Of a stretch of 64,000 nt of DNA, positions 1 through 8,409 are shown piece after piece; the first letter of the stretch is position 1; every line of letters starts with the position of its first letter. The notes under the pieces are model-generated. The model saw nothing but the letters and a program-made list of their open reading frames with translations, had not been told where the DNA came from and did not search any database. Source of the DNA: JBGSKY01 sp041740995 (GTDB lineage Bacteria > Planctomycetota > Planctomycetia > Pirellulales > Pirellulaceae); NCBI GenBank assembly GCA_041740995.1, contig JBGSKY010000249.1, positions 1 through 64,000 of the forward strand, in the 5' to 3' direction. The position numbers and the translations under genes are program-made.

Positions 1-421
<421 letters not shown>

Positions 422-540
422 TCGGTATCTTGCACTTTGGCATCCGCCAGCTTGCAGCGATTATCAGATGACGTCATTGCGTAATGCAGTATGCCACTTC
501 AACACAGCTTGATCAGCTCTAATACGGCTGGTCAAGTTTT

Positions 541-648
<108 letters not shown>

Positions 649-655
649 TTTTAAT

Positions 656-693
656 AAAGCCCTGACAACGTAATGTTGTCAGGGCTTTTTTTT
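656..693 (+). terminator. Rho-independent terminator of the rRNA transcript
   Basis: A perfect 12-bp stem AGCCCTGACAAC / GTTGTCAGGGCT surrounds the loop GTAAT and is followed by seven more T residues. It begins eight bases after the 5S 3' end, where the rRNA operon should stop. It is the clearest intrinsic terminator in the window. Confidence 0.93.
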
Positions 694-976
694 GTGCTGC
701 TTTTATCGCAAATTTGTTTACTCGAGTTTTTGCGAAAGTTTCATATTTGTCGAGGTAGACGAGCGACTAAGTTCTTTTGCAACCGACGAACTATGCCTAA
801 CTAGAAGCATCTTTATTTCGAGGTTTAGTCGGTTTTGCAGATTAATAATGTCCGACTGCATTCAATCATTTTGCTCATCGACGCCGGTCTCTGCTTTCGA
901 TACCGTTAACTTCGATGAGCTTTCCAGTTACTATGGGCGTTAGTTGGATAGTAAGGCAAAGTGCAAATCGTTTTCA
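694..976. other. Intergenic stretch between the rRNA terminator and nadK
   Basis: About 280 bases with no convincing gene. An open frame covers 692-943, but its cysteine- and serine-rich translation resembles no protein and stops right before the nadK frame. The promoter for nadK is probably here; no clear -35/-10 pair was identified. Confidence 0.5.
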
Positions 977-1864
977 ATGACAGAATCTATGAATAATGCA
1001 AAGTGGTTGGACGCGGGGCGCGAAAAGCCAAACGTTGTTATTCTGATGGCTCCGTCAAAGCCGCATGTGGCAGAAGCATTTACGTGGCTGGAGCCAGCCA
1101 TAACGCGTCATGCCAAAATCGTAGCTGTCGATCGTGAGTTTGCTTATGGTTTTGGTGATCCGTCAATTGATCTGGTGATTGTTCTGGGCGGCGACGGATC
1201 GATACTCCAAGCTGCCAGGCAGATGGAATACTCGCAGTATCCAGTGCTGGGGGTTAATCTTGGTCGGTTGGGATTTCTGGCAGCGTTGCAACCGAAGAGG
1301 TTCGTTGAGTTGTGGCCTTCCATTTGTGCCGGAGAGTTTCAGCTTTCACAACATTTGATGTTTGTTTGTGAAATCTATCGTAACGGAATCATTGAGCAGT
1401 CACGGTTAGGGCTGAATGAAACGGCCCTCTTGGGGGGGCCACCATATGCGATGCTTCGCATAGAGATGCATGTCGATGGCATGCTGGCGACTACATACAG
1501 TTGTGACGGTTTGATCATTAGCACTCCGATAGGTTCTACTGCCCATAATTTATCAGCCGGTGGGCCGATCCTTCAAAACTTGCTGCAAGCTTTTGTTATC
1601 AGCCCTATCAGCCCGCATGCCCTGACCATGCGACCCGTGGTAGATACCGCAGAACGAGTTTTCCAATTGCGCATACTTGAAGAGCATGCCACGTGTTCTG
1701 TTGTTGTCGACGGGCGTGTAATTGAATCATTGACTCCAAATCACATGATCCAAATCCGCAGGGCTGATGCTCAATTTCAGATGGTCAGTCTGCCTGGCCA
1801 GGACGATTATGCAACTCTTCGCGAGAAACTTGGCTGGAGTGGCAGTCCAAAAACGCAGTGGTAG
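977..1864 (+). CDS. nadK: NAD kinase
   Basis: Phosphorylates NAD+ at the 2' hydroxyl to give NADP+, in the cytoplasm. The NAD-kinase signature GGDGS lies in VIVLGGDGSILQAAR near residue 71, and the second conserved block STPIGSTAHNLSAGGPI is in the middle of the protein; both shape the nucleotide site. At about 295 residues the length is normal. The frame is open from a TTG at 944, directly after a stop; the ATG at 977 is preferred because the first 11 codons look non-native, and the ATG at 989 is also possible. It stands alone after the rRNA genes, with a convergent peptidase gene downstream. The family call is very secure; only the start is uncertain. Confidence 0.95.
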   Translation: MTESMNNAKWLDAGREKPNVVILMAPSKPHVAEAFTWLEPAITRHAKIVAVDREFAYGFGDPSIDLVIVLGGDGSILQAARQMEYSQYPVLGVNLGRLGFLAALQPKRFVELWPSICAGEFQLSQHLMFVCEIYRNGIIEQSRLGLNETALLGGPPYAMLRIEMHVDGMLATTYSCDGLIISTPIGSTAHNLSAGGPILQNLLQAFVISPISPHALTMRPVVDTAERVFQLRILEEHATCSVVVDGRVIESLTPNHMIQIRRADAQFQMVSLPGQDDYATLREKLGWSGSPKTQW

Positions 1865-1894
1865 TTGTGACGCCATGGGTTCGGTCAATTTTGA

Positions 1895-3268
1895 TTAGGG
1901 AGCCGCCAGGTAGTGCCAAAGTCGGCTGCTGGATTTGATGCCTCGGTAGAAGTCTTCCAAAGCAAATTTCTCATTTGGACTGTGCGCTCCGTCATCATCT
2001 AGTCCCCATCCCAAGAGTATCGCGTCACACTTTAAAAGTTGCACCATCTGCGCGACTATTGGAATCGAGCCTCCCTCGCGAATCATCACCGGTGTTTTAC
2101 CGAAACCGTCTTCTACCGCCTGCATCGCAGCTTTCATGTACTTACTATTCGGGTCTACCACGACACCGAGACCGCCGTGAAGGTCAACGATTTTGGCTTT
2201 TACTCCAGCAGGTGTATTCTGACTTACGAACTCCCGCAATTGCTCGGCGACTTTTTCCGGGGATTGATTGGGAACCAGTCGGAATGAGATTTTTGCAGAG
2301 GCTTTCGCAGGTAAAACAGTTTTTCCTCCTTCTCCCTGGTACCCGCTAGTTAGCCCATGAACGTCGAAGCTTGGGCGGCCCCAGCGGCGTTCCAAAGTGC
2401 TGTATCCGGTTTCACCATGGGTGCTTTCAACGCCAATTTGGCTAGCAAATGATTTCTCGTCGAAATTCAGTGACTGCCAAGCCCGACGTTCCGAAGGCTC
2501 GAGATCTACAACCGAATCGTAAAAGCCAGGAAGTTGAATTCGGCCGTCAGCGTTTTTCATCGCAGTTATCATATTACAGAGTGCGAAAGCCGGATTAACT
2601 ACTGCTCCTCCAAATACTCCTGAATGCAGGTCGGCGCTTGGGCCTTGGACATGCAGCTCAAAATACGCTATGCCCCTTAGTCCATAAGTAATGGCCGGTT
2701 GTCCTTTGCTGTATTGTGATGAATCGCTGATGACTAGCACGTCACATGCAAGTTGATCGCCTAGCTTCGGAAGCTCTGCTTCAAGGACTTCGCTGCCACT
2801 TTCTTCTTGCCCTTCGATTAAGAATTTGATCTGGAGTGGTAATTTTTGGGAGGTGTTCAGTACCGCTTCCAATGCAAGGACATGAGTCATCATTTGCCCT
2901 TTGTCATCGGTGGCTCCGCGAGCATAAATTTTTCCGCCGCGAACTTCCGGGGCAAAGGGAGGCGACTGCCAAAGGTCAAGTGGATCAGGCGGTTGCACAT
3001 CATAATGTCCATATACCAGCACAACCGGTCCATCGCTGACAGGCGGAGTTTCTGCATACACTAGCGGGGGGCCATTCGTGCCCAACTGTTGCGTTTTCAA
3101 ACCCATCGACTCGAACTTTTGACTTAGAAAGTCAGCGGCTTTTTGCAATGAATCTCCAAACGACGGGTCTGCACTCAAGCTTGGAATACGAAGCAGTTCG
3201 AATAATTCATCTAGTTGATTTTGACGATTGTTCTTTAAAAACCGATCTAACTCGCTAAAATTTGTCAT
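1895..3268 (-). CDS. M20 family metallopeptidase (dipeptidase-like)
   Basis: A zinc-dependent exopeptidase of the M20 family, predicted to hydrolyse dipeptides or acylated amino acids. All expected metal and catalytic positions are visible: GHYDVQP (first His and following Asp, near residues 88-94), the bridging Asp in ATDDKGQ, the catalytic Glu pair in EGQEESGS, the Asp in VISDSSQ, and the C-terminal His in DDDGAHSPNE. The dimerisation (lid) domain lies between the EGQEESGS and C-terminal segments. The 457 residues match the dipeptidase branch that contains PepV-like and CNDP-type enzymes. There is no signal peptide, so it is probably cytoplasmic. Substrate cannot be deduced from sequence. 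The gene is convergent with nadK and divergent from the ClpS-like gene. Confidence 0.9.
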   Translation of the reverse strand: MTNFSELDRFLKNNRQNQLDELFELLRIPSLSADPSFGDSLQKAADFLSQKFESMGLKTQQLGTNGPPLVYAETPPVSDGPVVLVYGHYDVQPPDPLDLWQSPPFAPEVRGGKIYARGATDDKGQMMTHVLALEAVLNTSQKLPLQIKFLIEGQEESGSEVLEAELPKLGDQLACDVLVISDSSQYSKGQPAITYGLRGIAYFELHVQGPSADLHSGVFGGAVVNPAFALCNMITAMKNADGRIQLPGFYDSVVDLEPSERRAWQSLNFDEKSFASQIGVESTHGETGYSTLERRWGRPSFDVHGLTSGYQGEGGKTVLPAKASAKISFRLVPNQSPEKVAEQLREFVSQNTPAGVKAKIVDLHGGLGVVVDPNSKYMKAAMQAVEDGFGKTPVMIREGGSIPIVAQMVQLLKCDAILLGWGLDDDGAHSPNEKFALEDFYRGIKSSSRLWHYLAAP

Positions 3269-3407
3269 GTCCAGTGGGTATCCCTTTGAAGTTTAATGTT
3301 GCCATCGAAGGCTATTGAGTGTCTAACGGAGTTCGGCGAAAAGTTAGTTCTTGATGCACTCGATCGCCCTGGTGAATTAGTAAGTTTTGCGAAGAAGGTT
3401 TGTAGCG

Positions 3408-3755
3408 ATGTCCAATTCTCAAGCTGCCGTTGTTGACGAACCGGAAGTGTATGAAAAGCCAAAGGCATCTAAGCCAAAACCAAAACGTCAGCCCAGGTAC
3501 CATGTCATTTTATGGGACGATTCGGAGCATACATTTGAATACGTCATTCGAATGATGACTACAATCTTTCGTTATACTCCTGAGCGTGGATATGAGTTGG
3601 CCAAAGAAGTCGATACGTCTGGGCGAGCAATCTGTTTGACTACCACTCGTGAACATGCTGAACTGAAACGTGATCAAGTTTTAGCTTTCGGAAAAGATCC
3701 GTTGAGTGCCAAATCAAAGAGTTCAATGATCGCTAGTATCGAACCAGCCGAGTAG
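3408..3755 (+). CDS. clpS: ClpS-like Clp protease adaptor
   Basis: ClpS delivers N-degron substrates to the ClpAP protease. The core fold is recognisable in YHVILWDDSEHT, the helix FEYVIRMMTTIF, the strand/loop SGRAICLTT and the helix HAELKRDQVL. The ATG at 3408 is chosen because AAGAAGG sits nine bases upstream; an upstream in-frame TTG (3387) would add seven residues that include this ribosome site. The N-terminus is a lysine- and proline-rich tail of about 35 residues, longer than usual. The amino-acid pocket differs from classical ClpS: the NDD motif reads DDS, and the histidine that contacts the N-terminal amine is replaced by Asp (VDTSG instead of VHxxG). It may therefore bind other degrons or regulate differently. 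It is convergent with the ABC ATPase gene, four bases away. Confidence 0.85.
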   Translation: MSNSQAAVVDEPEVYEKPKASKPKPKRQPRYHVILWDDSEHTFEYVIRMMTTIFRYTPERGYELAKEVDTSGRAICLTTTREHAELKRDQVLAFGKDPLSAKSKSSMIASIEPAE

Positions 3756-3759
3756 CCGC

Positions 3760-4659
3760 TTACAGCCCTGGGGGTGGCCCTGGCGGATCGTACTGTTCTA
3801 GGTGTAAGTCGTCGTCTTTGGTGTACGTCGGATCGAAAACAGTTCGTCGTAGCTCCTCGCGTTGCTTAGTAAATATAGCAAAGTCTCTTAAGTCATCTGG
3901 ATGGAAGACAGGGCAAGGCTTGTCATAGACAACAGCCGCTCCCAATTCAGATTGCGGATGATTTCTCGAGAGTCCAACGACTCGATCAGCAACATAAATA
4001 GCTTCGTTAAGTTCATGCGTGACAAGAATTATGGTGTACTCAGGACGCGTGCCCGCCGCCTTGGCCAACTGGTTTTCATGATACAAACGTAGCAGCATCA
4101 ACTGCAATTCGTGACGCATCGCTTCATCGAGGGCACCGAAAGGTTCATCCAGAAGGACAACTTTTGGTTTCATGATTAATGCCTGAGCCAGTGCGACTCG
4201 CTGCCTCATGCCGCCGGACATTTCTGCCGGAAAAAGCTTGCAAGCTGATCTTAATCCGACTTTTTCGAGGAAATGACGCGACGCTGCTAAATGCTCTCCA
4301 CGCTTTTTCGCGTATGACGGAAACGCAAGCCACCGGTAAGGGAGAGATGTTTCATCAAGCTTTAGCCCGAAAGCAACATTTCGTTCGGCCGTTAAAAAAT
4401 CGTAGAGTGAATAATGTTGGTACACAATTCCAACGTCACGATTGGGTCGCCGGACAACTTTGCCATCGGCAAGAATTTGACCGCTGTTAGCTGGGTGGGT
4501 TCCGAGGATGGCGCGAAGCAAAGTGCTTTTGCCACAACCGCTCGGGCCGACAATTGCGACAATTTGTCCTGGCAAGATGTCTAAGTTGATATCGTGAAGG
4601 ACGCGGTTTTTGCCGTACCAATGACTTAGATGGCTAACTTGTAGAGCGTAATCACTCAT
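3760..4659 (-). CDS. ABC transporter ATP-binding protein, NitT/TauT-like
   Basis: Nucleotide-binding subunit of an importer of the nitrate/sulfonate/taurine class. Walker A is GPSGCGKST (residues 38-46), the Q-loop is in VGIVYQHYS, the signature is MSGGMRQRVALAQA, Walker B is VVLLDEPFGALD, and the switch His is in ILVTHELNEA. Compared with SsuB/TauB it has an inserted segment after the Q-loop (around LPYRWLAFPSYAKKRGE) and an extended C-terminus ending in an acidic, proline-rich tail. It is the last gene of a seven-gene minus-strand cluster and starts nine bases after the permease stop, so the two are surely cotranscribed. The transported substrate is unknown, and the cluster's PspA, VWA and OmpA-fusion genes argue against a plain nutrient importer. 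Confidence 0.9.
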   Translation of the reverse strand: MSDYALQVSHLSHWYGKNRVLHDINLDILPGQIVAIVGPSGCGKSTLLRAILGTHPANSGQILADGKVVRRPNRDVGIVYQHYSLYDFLTAERNVAFGLKLDETSLPYRWLAFPSYAKKRGEHLAASRHFLEKVGLRSACKLFPAEMSGGMRQRVALAQALIMKPKVVLLDEPFGALDEAMRHELQLMLLRLYHENQLAKAAGTRPEYTIILVTHELNEAIYVADRVVGLSRNHPQSELGAAVVYDKPCPVFHPDDLRDFAIFTKQREELRRTVFDPTYTKDDDLHLEQYDPPGPPPGL

Positions 4660-4668
4660 GTCAAATTC

Positions 4669-5478
4669 CTATTCGCCGAACCATGGGGAAATACGTCGTC
4701 GCGTCCATAACAATGCGTATTCGGCGAAAAGTCCTGAAAGTCCCAAGATTGCCAAGTAGATATAAACCACATTCATATTCAAGATGCGGGATTCCATTCG
4801 GATTCGATAACCCATGCCAGCGTTGCCGACGATCATTTCTGCAGCTAACAAAAAAACCATGGCTGGTCCAATTTGCAGGCGTATATTGTCGATCACTCGC
4901 GGCAGAATCTGTCGCCAAATAACCTCCACGATAATCTCCATGTCACTTGCACCAAGTGTGTAAGCTTTATCAATTGCATCGTCGCGAACGTCCTTTTGGA
5001 CAGCACTATAAATGGATTGAGCCATCGTAAAAAACACGCCCAGACCAACCATGGTGGCAAACATCGCTTGATCAGTCCCAACCAGCACGAAGTAAATTGG
5101 CATCATCGCCGTTGGCGGAATTTTTGACAGGAAAGTGATCATTGGCGAAAGCAAAGCTTCTATCCAACGATATGCGCCCATCGATACGCCAACTACGATC
5201 GATAAACTGACTCCGATGGCGAGACCGAGAAACAATCGCCAATAAGTTGCGGCCAGATCGCTCCAAATCATCGCGGGCTTGGGGTTGCTGGCCATCCCGC
5301 CCGGCTTAAGGATTTTTTCGAAACCTTTTTTGAATCCGTCGATGCCAGGTACTACTGTTTGCTGAGCATTCTTTGCCGTCGTTCTAGCTGAGAGGGCCGC
5401 ATAACAACTTATAAGTGCTGCAATGCCGGCCAACGATAACGCGAGAAATAATAGTGCTGGAATTCGTTTGCGAATCAT
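4669..5478 (-). CDS. ABC transporter permease, NitT/TauT-like
   Basis: Inner-membrane permease of the binding-protein-dependent type. It has an N-terminal membrane helix (LLFLALSLAGIAALISC), a short periplasmic loop, then about five further helices, with the cytoplasmic EAA loop in AYTLGASDMEIIVEVIWRQ and the following ILPRVIDNI, where the coupling helix contacts the ATPase. The 269 residues are typical. It lies 39 bases after the lipoprotein binding-protein gene and nine bases before the ATPase gene, completing the SBP-permease-ATPase set. Confidence 0.9.
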   Translation of the reverse strand: MIRKRIPALLFLALSLAGIAALISCYAALSARTTAKNAQQTVVPGIDGFKKGFEKILKPGGMASNPKPAMIWSDLAATYWRLFLGLAIGVSLSIVVGVSMGAYRWIEALLSPMITFLSKIPPTAMMPIYFVLVGTDQAMFATMVGLGVFFTMAQSIYSAVQKDVRDDAIDKAYTLGASDMEIIVEVIWRQILPRVIDNIRLQIGPAMVFLLAAEMIVGNAGMGYRIRMESRILNMNVVYIYLAILGLSGLFAEYALLWTRRRISPWFGE

Positions 5479-5517
5479 ACTGTTAGCAAAAAAATAATGA
5501 CTTCGAAAGTTTGCAGA

Positions 5518-6627
5518 TTATTTCTTTGCCGTTGTTTCTAGATAACCTTTTAAGTATTCGCTGCTGAAGTTTAATTGCTTGTCTGAAGCATCAAAACCCA
5601 GCGAAACATCTTTGCCTGGCTCAAGCGTCAGTATCTCGTGTTCAACACAGAACTTCGCCACGGTAGGCATTGTTTCATCTCGAAAAGATTTCTTTTCAAG
5701 CAACGCGATTGCATCTTTGGGTGACTTGTAAAACTTGGTTTGAGTTACTACGGTCTTCATTGCTTTTGCATCGAGGTTGGAGAATTTTTCGCCGAGCGCG
5801 ACCAATGTTTCATCCGCCGATTTTGGATCGTCGATACGTCGCGAAACTTCATAGAACGTTTCCATCAAAGCATACGCAAAATCTTTGCCACCTTTGCGTT
5901 GCATTGCCTGTTTGGAAGCAACAACCATGTCGACGATCTCTTCTGGAATAGCAGATGAATCGAAGAGGACCTTCGCATCAGAGCGAGATTCGAGCGTCTG
6001 CATGACGAAAGGGTTCCAGACGACAATCGATTTGATTTTCTCGTCATTGCTTTGCAACGCTTGCGCAGCGATTGCGGGGTCCATATTGGAGAAGGTATAG
6101 TCGCTCGGATTCAAACCATTTTTTTCCAGAACTCGTTCAAAGCAGTACTGCGACACGCTTCGCTCAAGTCCGAAAGAGGCTTGGGTCTTCAAGCTTTCCA
6201 GATCCAGCCCATCGACAGCGATACAAGCGTCCGCCCCATCGGATGTAGAGGTTGGAAACAAAACGACGCTCGCTTTTTGAAGCGAGGGACCAAGAATATC
6301 CATGTTGGTGATGCAAACCGCGTCCGCATTACCAGTTCCGTATATTTCAATGCATTTGTCGTAGTCGGCCTGCTTGAGTACGATGTCCACGTTCCACTTG
6401 CGTTCGATCTCGCCTAGTTTGCCCTCTGCCTGGTCGAGCAATCCGGCTTCGTGAGCGACACCGAAAACACTCCATGAAGGGTATTCGCTCCACGTCAGTG
6501 AAAAAACTTCTGGCTTGCTAGCCCCGCTTGAAGTTGTGCTCTTGGACGGACAACCGGCGAGCAATGGCAGACTTGCAATAAGGCAAGTGATAGTGCCGAA
6601 AGTTATGCGTCGAGGTGAAGAGGCCAT
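5518..6627 (-). CDS. Lipoprotein substrate-binding protein, NMT1/TauA-like
   Basis: Periplasmic solute receptor of the ABC transporter. The N-terminus is a lipoprotein signal with lipobox LLAGC (Cys about residue 26), followed by a Ser/Thr linker. The mature part has the two-lobe NMT1/nitrate-taurine type binding fold. The start is supported by AAGGA eight bases upstream. It shares landmarks with the OmpA-fused protein two genes upstream, for example VWNPFVMQTL here and TWEPYVSDIL there, each followed by an L(F/I)DSS motif, so the two are paralogues. PspA is encoded just upstream with a 122-base gap that contains an AGCTGT-N11-ACAGCT dyad. Confidence 0.88.
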   Translation of the reverse strand: MASSPRRITFGTITCLIASLPLLAGCPSKSTTSSGASKPEVFSLTWSEYPSWSVFGVAHEAGLLDQAEGKLGEIERKWNVDIVLKQADYDKCIEIYGTGNADAVCITNMDILGPSLQKASVVLFPTSTSDGADACIAVDGLDLESLKTQASFGLERSVSQYCFERVLEKNGLNPSDYTFSNMDPAIAAQALQSNDEKIKSIVVWNPFVMQTLESRSDAKVLFDSSAIPEEIVDMVVASKQAMQRKGGKDFAYALMETFYEVSRRIDDPKSADETLVALGEKFSNLDAKAMKTVVTQTKFYKSPKDAIALLEKKSFRDETMPTVAKFCVEHEILTLEPGKDVSLGFDASDKQLNFSSEYLKGYLETTAKK

Positions 6628-6662
6628 TATCGGATCCTTTCAGAGAGAATAAAATTTCAACT

Positions 6663-6685
6663 AGCTGTAATATAAAAACACAGCT
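6663..6685. promoter_or_regulatory. Inverted repeat upstream of the binding-protein gene
   Basis: AGCTGT and ACAGCT are separated by 11 AT-rich bases in the 122-base gap between pspA and the lipoprotein gene, 36-58 bases before the start codon. It could be an operator or a hairpin that tunes downstream expression. No T-run follows on the transcribed strand, so it is not a standard terminator. The evidence is a single dyad only. Confidence 0.25.
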
Positions 6686-6749
6686 TTGATAACCGTAGCG
6701 ACGTCGGATGCAACCAGCCCGTCGTTGGTTTGAAGAGGTCACTATTTGG

Positions 6750-7562
6750 CTACGCTTCAGGCAGCTTGTAGTCTTCGGCACGCGATGATTCCGTCGATTC
6801 TTTCTTGGCAGAAAGCCCAATCAACTGATCAAATTCATCGTCGGCCACAGTCGATTGAGCGTACTCCATAAACTCGGTCTCGGCACGAGTAGTGTCCATA
6901 CCTGCCAGTTCACGCGAGACACGCGCGTTGGCAGCGGCCTTTTGGCGAAGCTCCCGTAAACGTCGCAGCTCTTCGCTCGTTTTATCGTTTGAGATTCCGG
7001 TCATCATGTCCGCGATTTGTTTCTCTTCAGTGCTTGAAAGCACGTCAGCAACCGCGTCATGTTTTTCTTCCTTCAGCTTATCCAAATCTCTCATTAGCGA
7101 TTGGATCTGCGCTTTGTGACCATTGACGTTGGTAACTAATCCATTCAAGTCGTTTTCTAATTCCGAGATTCGTTGCATCTTTTCTGCCAGCGTGCTCGAA
7201 AAGTCTTTAAACGCGGATTGGCACTTGATGTATTCCGCATCGCCTTTTACAGCCGCTGGGTCGCCGGAGTATTTGGACACCAATTGCTTGGCCTTCGCCG
7301 CAGCGCCCTGCTTGAGCTTTTCTAATCTTTCGACTTCTTCCGTCAATTGTCGAAGTTTCTGCTTCTTTGATTCTTCTTGTGCAATCATCGCGCTGATTGC
7401 GTCTTTGTATTGCGTAAGTCGCTTTCGTTTTTCTTCAATGATCCGATCGTAGTTGGCCGAAATGACAGTCGGATTGTTGCTTAACGAATCAGCCGCGTCA
7501 GAAACCCGACCAGTAAACAGATAGCCAATCGCGCGAAAGAAACGACCGATAGCACCGAACAT
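6750..7562 (-). CDS. pspA: PspA/IM30 family membrane-stress protein
   Basis: PspA/IM30 (Vipp1) proteins are ESCRT-III-like coiled-coil proteins that polymerise on stressed inner membranes. The N-terminal amphipathic helix (GAIGRFFRAIGYLF) that binds lipid is present, followed by almost uninterrupted alpha-helical coiled coil rich in Glu, Lys, Gln and Arg. A C-terminal region from about residue 200 ends in an acidic, Ser/Glu-rich tail. The start is supported by AGGAG nine bases upstream. It lies between the membrane coiled-coil gene and the lipoprotein binding-protein gene. No PspF-, PspB- or PspC-type partner is nearby, so control differs from the enterobacterial phage-shock operon. Confidence 0.9.
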   Translation of the reverse strand: MFGAIGRFFRAIGYLFTGRVSDAADSLSNNPTVISANYDRIIEEKRKRLTQYKDAISAMIAQEESKKQKLRQLTEEVERLEKLKQGAAAKAKQLVSKYSGDPAAVKGDAEYIKCQSAFKDFSSTLAEKMQRISELENDLNGLVTNVNGHKAQIQSLMRDLDKLKEEKHDAVADVLSSTEEKQIADMMTGISNDKTSEELRRLRELRQKAAANARVSRELAGMDTTRAETEFMEYAQSTVADDEFDQLIGLSAKKESTESSRAEDYKLPEA

Positions 7563-7655
7563 GAGTAACTCCTAGCTGGACCAGTGAAAGATTTTTAGCG
7601 TCGAATTTCAATTAACGCAGTTTAGCAATTTTTTAGCGGCGCGGCACGTGCTAAC

Positions 7656-8387
7656 TCATTCCTTTAGAAATTCGCTGTAGTCTGTTTCGCCACTCATTTC
7701 ACGCAAACGTTCTTCTGTTTTGGCTGCGATTCTGAGCGATTCGTCTAGATCATCGCGGAGACTGCTTAGGTCGGTCGATCTTTCCTTGTCGTTAATGACC
7801 TGCATTTGATCTACGGCCCGCTGAAGCTGCACAATCGTTTCTTTGACGTCGGTCAATATTGCCTCGCGCTTTTGCAAGACTTCTTGACGTTCTTGTCCGA
7901 GCAGTCGTTCGGAAAGTTGATAAGCTTCGAACGATCGTTCGAGTTGTTCGACGGCTGCCCAAAAGAGCATGTTCACCTTGGAACGCAACTCCAAAGCGCG
8001 AACGAGCATCTGCGGCTCTTCGGCTAGATTGTCAAAATCGCTTCGTGCTTTACGAAGTAGCGTCAGATAATTGTCAGTCCGAGGATCGCGATCGTACCGC
8101 AGCTTGCTCAGAATTGTCGTGAGTCGTTCTTCTTGTTTTGCTAAGATCAACGCTTGTTCTTGAGCGCTGATTCGAGCGGTAATTTTGTCGAGCTGGAACA
8201 CAATGCGAGTTCCCATCCAGCCCAAGCCGCCCAGCACACCGACCAAGCCAACCACGTTTAGCGGATCGATGCCGCCACTGGCCCAAGAGATTAGCCAAGC
8301 CGAAGCGCCAGCGACAATCGGCAGAACAACCGATGGTGCAAAAAAAAGCTCATTTATGACTTTGGTACGTAACGAATTAAACCACAT
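7656..8387 (-). CDS. Membrane-anchored coiled-coil protein of the PspA cluster
   Basis: I do not recognise a named family. Two hydrophobic segments lie near the N-terminus (FFAPSVVLPIVAGASAWLIS and VVGLVGVLGGLGWMGTRIVF). They are followed by about 170 residues of coiled coil with heptad-like Leu/Ile spacing and many Glu, Arg and Gln residues. The frame is open to 8435, but the ATG at 8387 is preferred because the longer form would overlap the upstream gene by 26 bases and add a non-native cysteine-containing leader. The topology suggests an inner-membrane scaffold that could dock the helical PspA encoded next to it. Confidence 0.75.
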   Translation of the reverse strand: MWFNSLRTKVINELFFAPSVVLPIVAGASAWLISWASGGIDPLNVVGLVGVLGGLGWMGTRIVFQLDKITARISAQEQALILAKQEERLTTILSKLRYDRDPRTDNYLTLLRKARSDFDNLAEEPQMLVRALELRSKVNMLFWAAVEQLERSFEAYQLSERLLGQERQEVLQKREAILTDVKETIVQLQRAVDQMQVINDKERSTDLSSLRDDLDESLRIAAKTEERLREMSGETDYSEFLKE

Positions 8388-8409
8388 TGAGTTGCGTTCT
8401 AAATTAAAA

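Noticed and set aside
692..943. Open frame between the rRNA terminator and nadK
   Set aside because: Cys/Ser-rich low-information translation; no start context and no similarity to a known fold.
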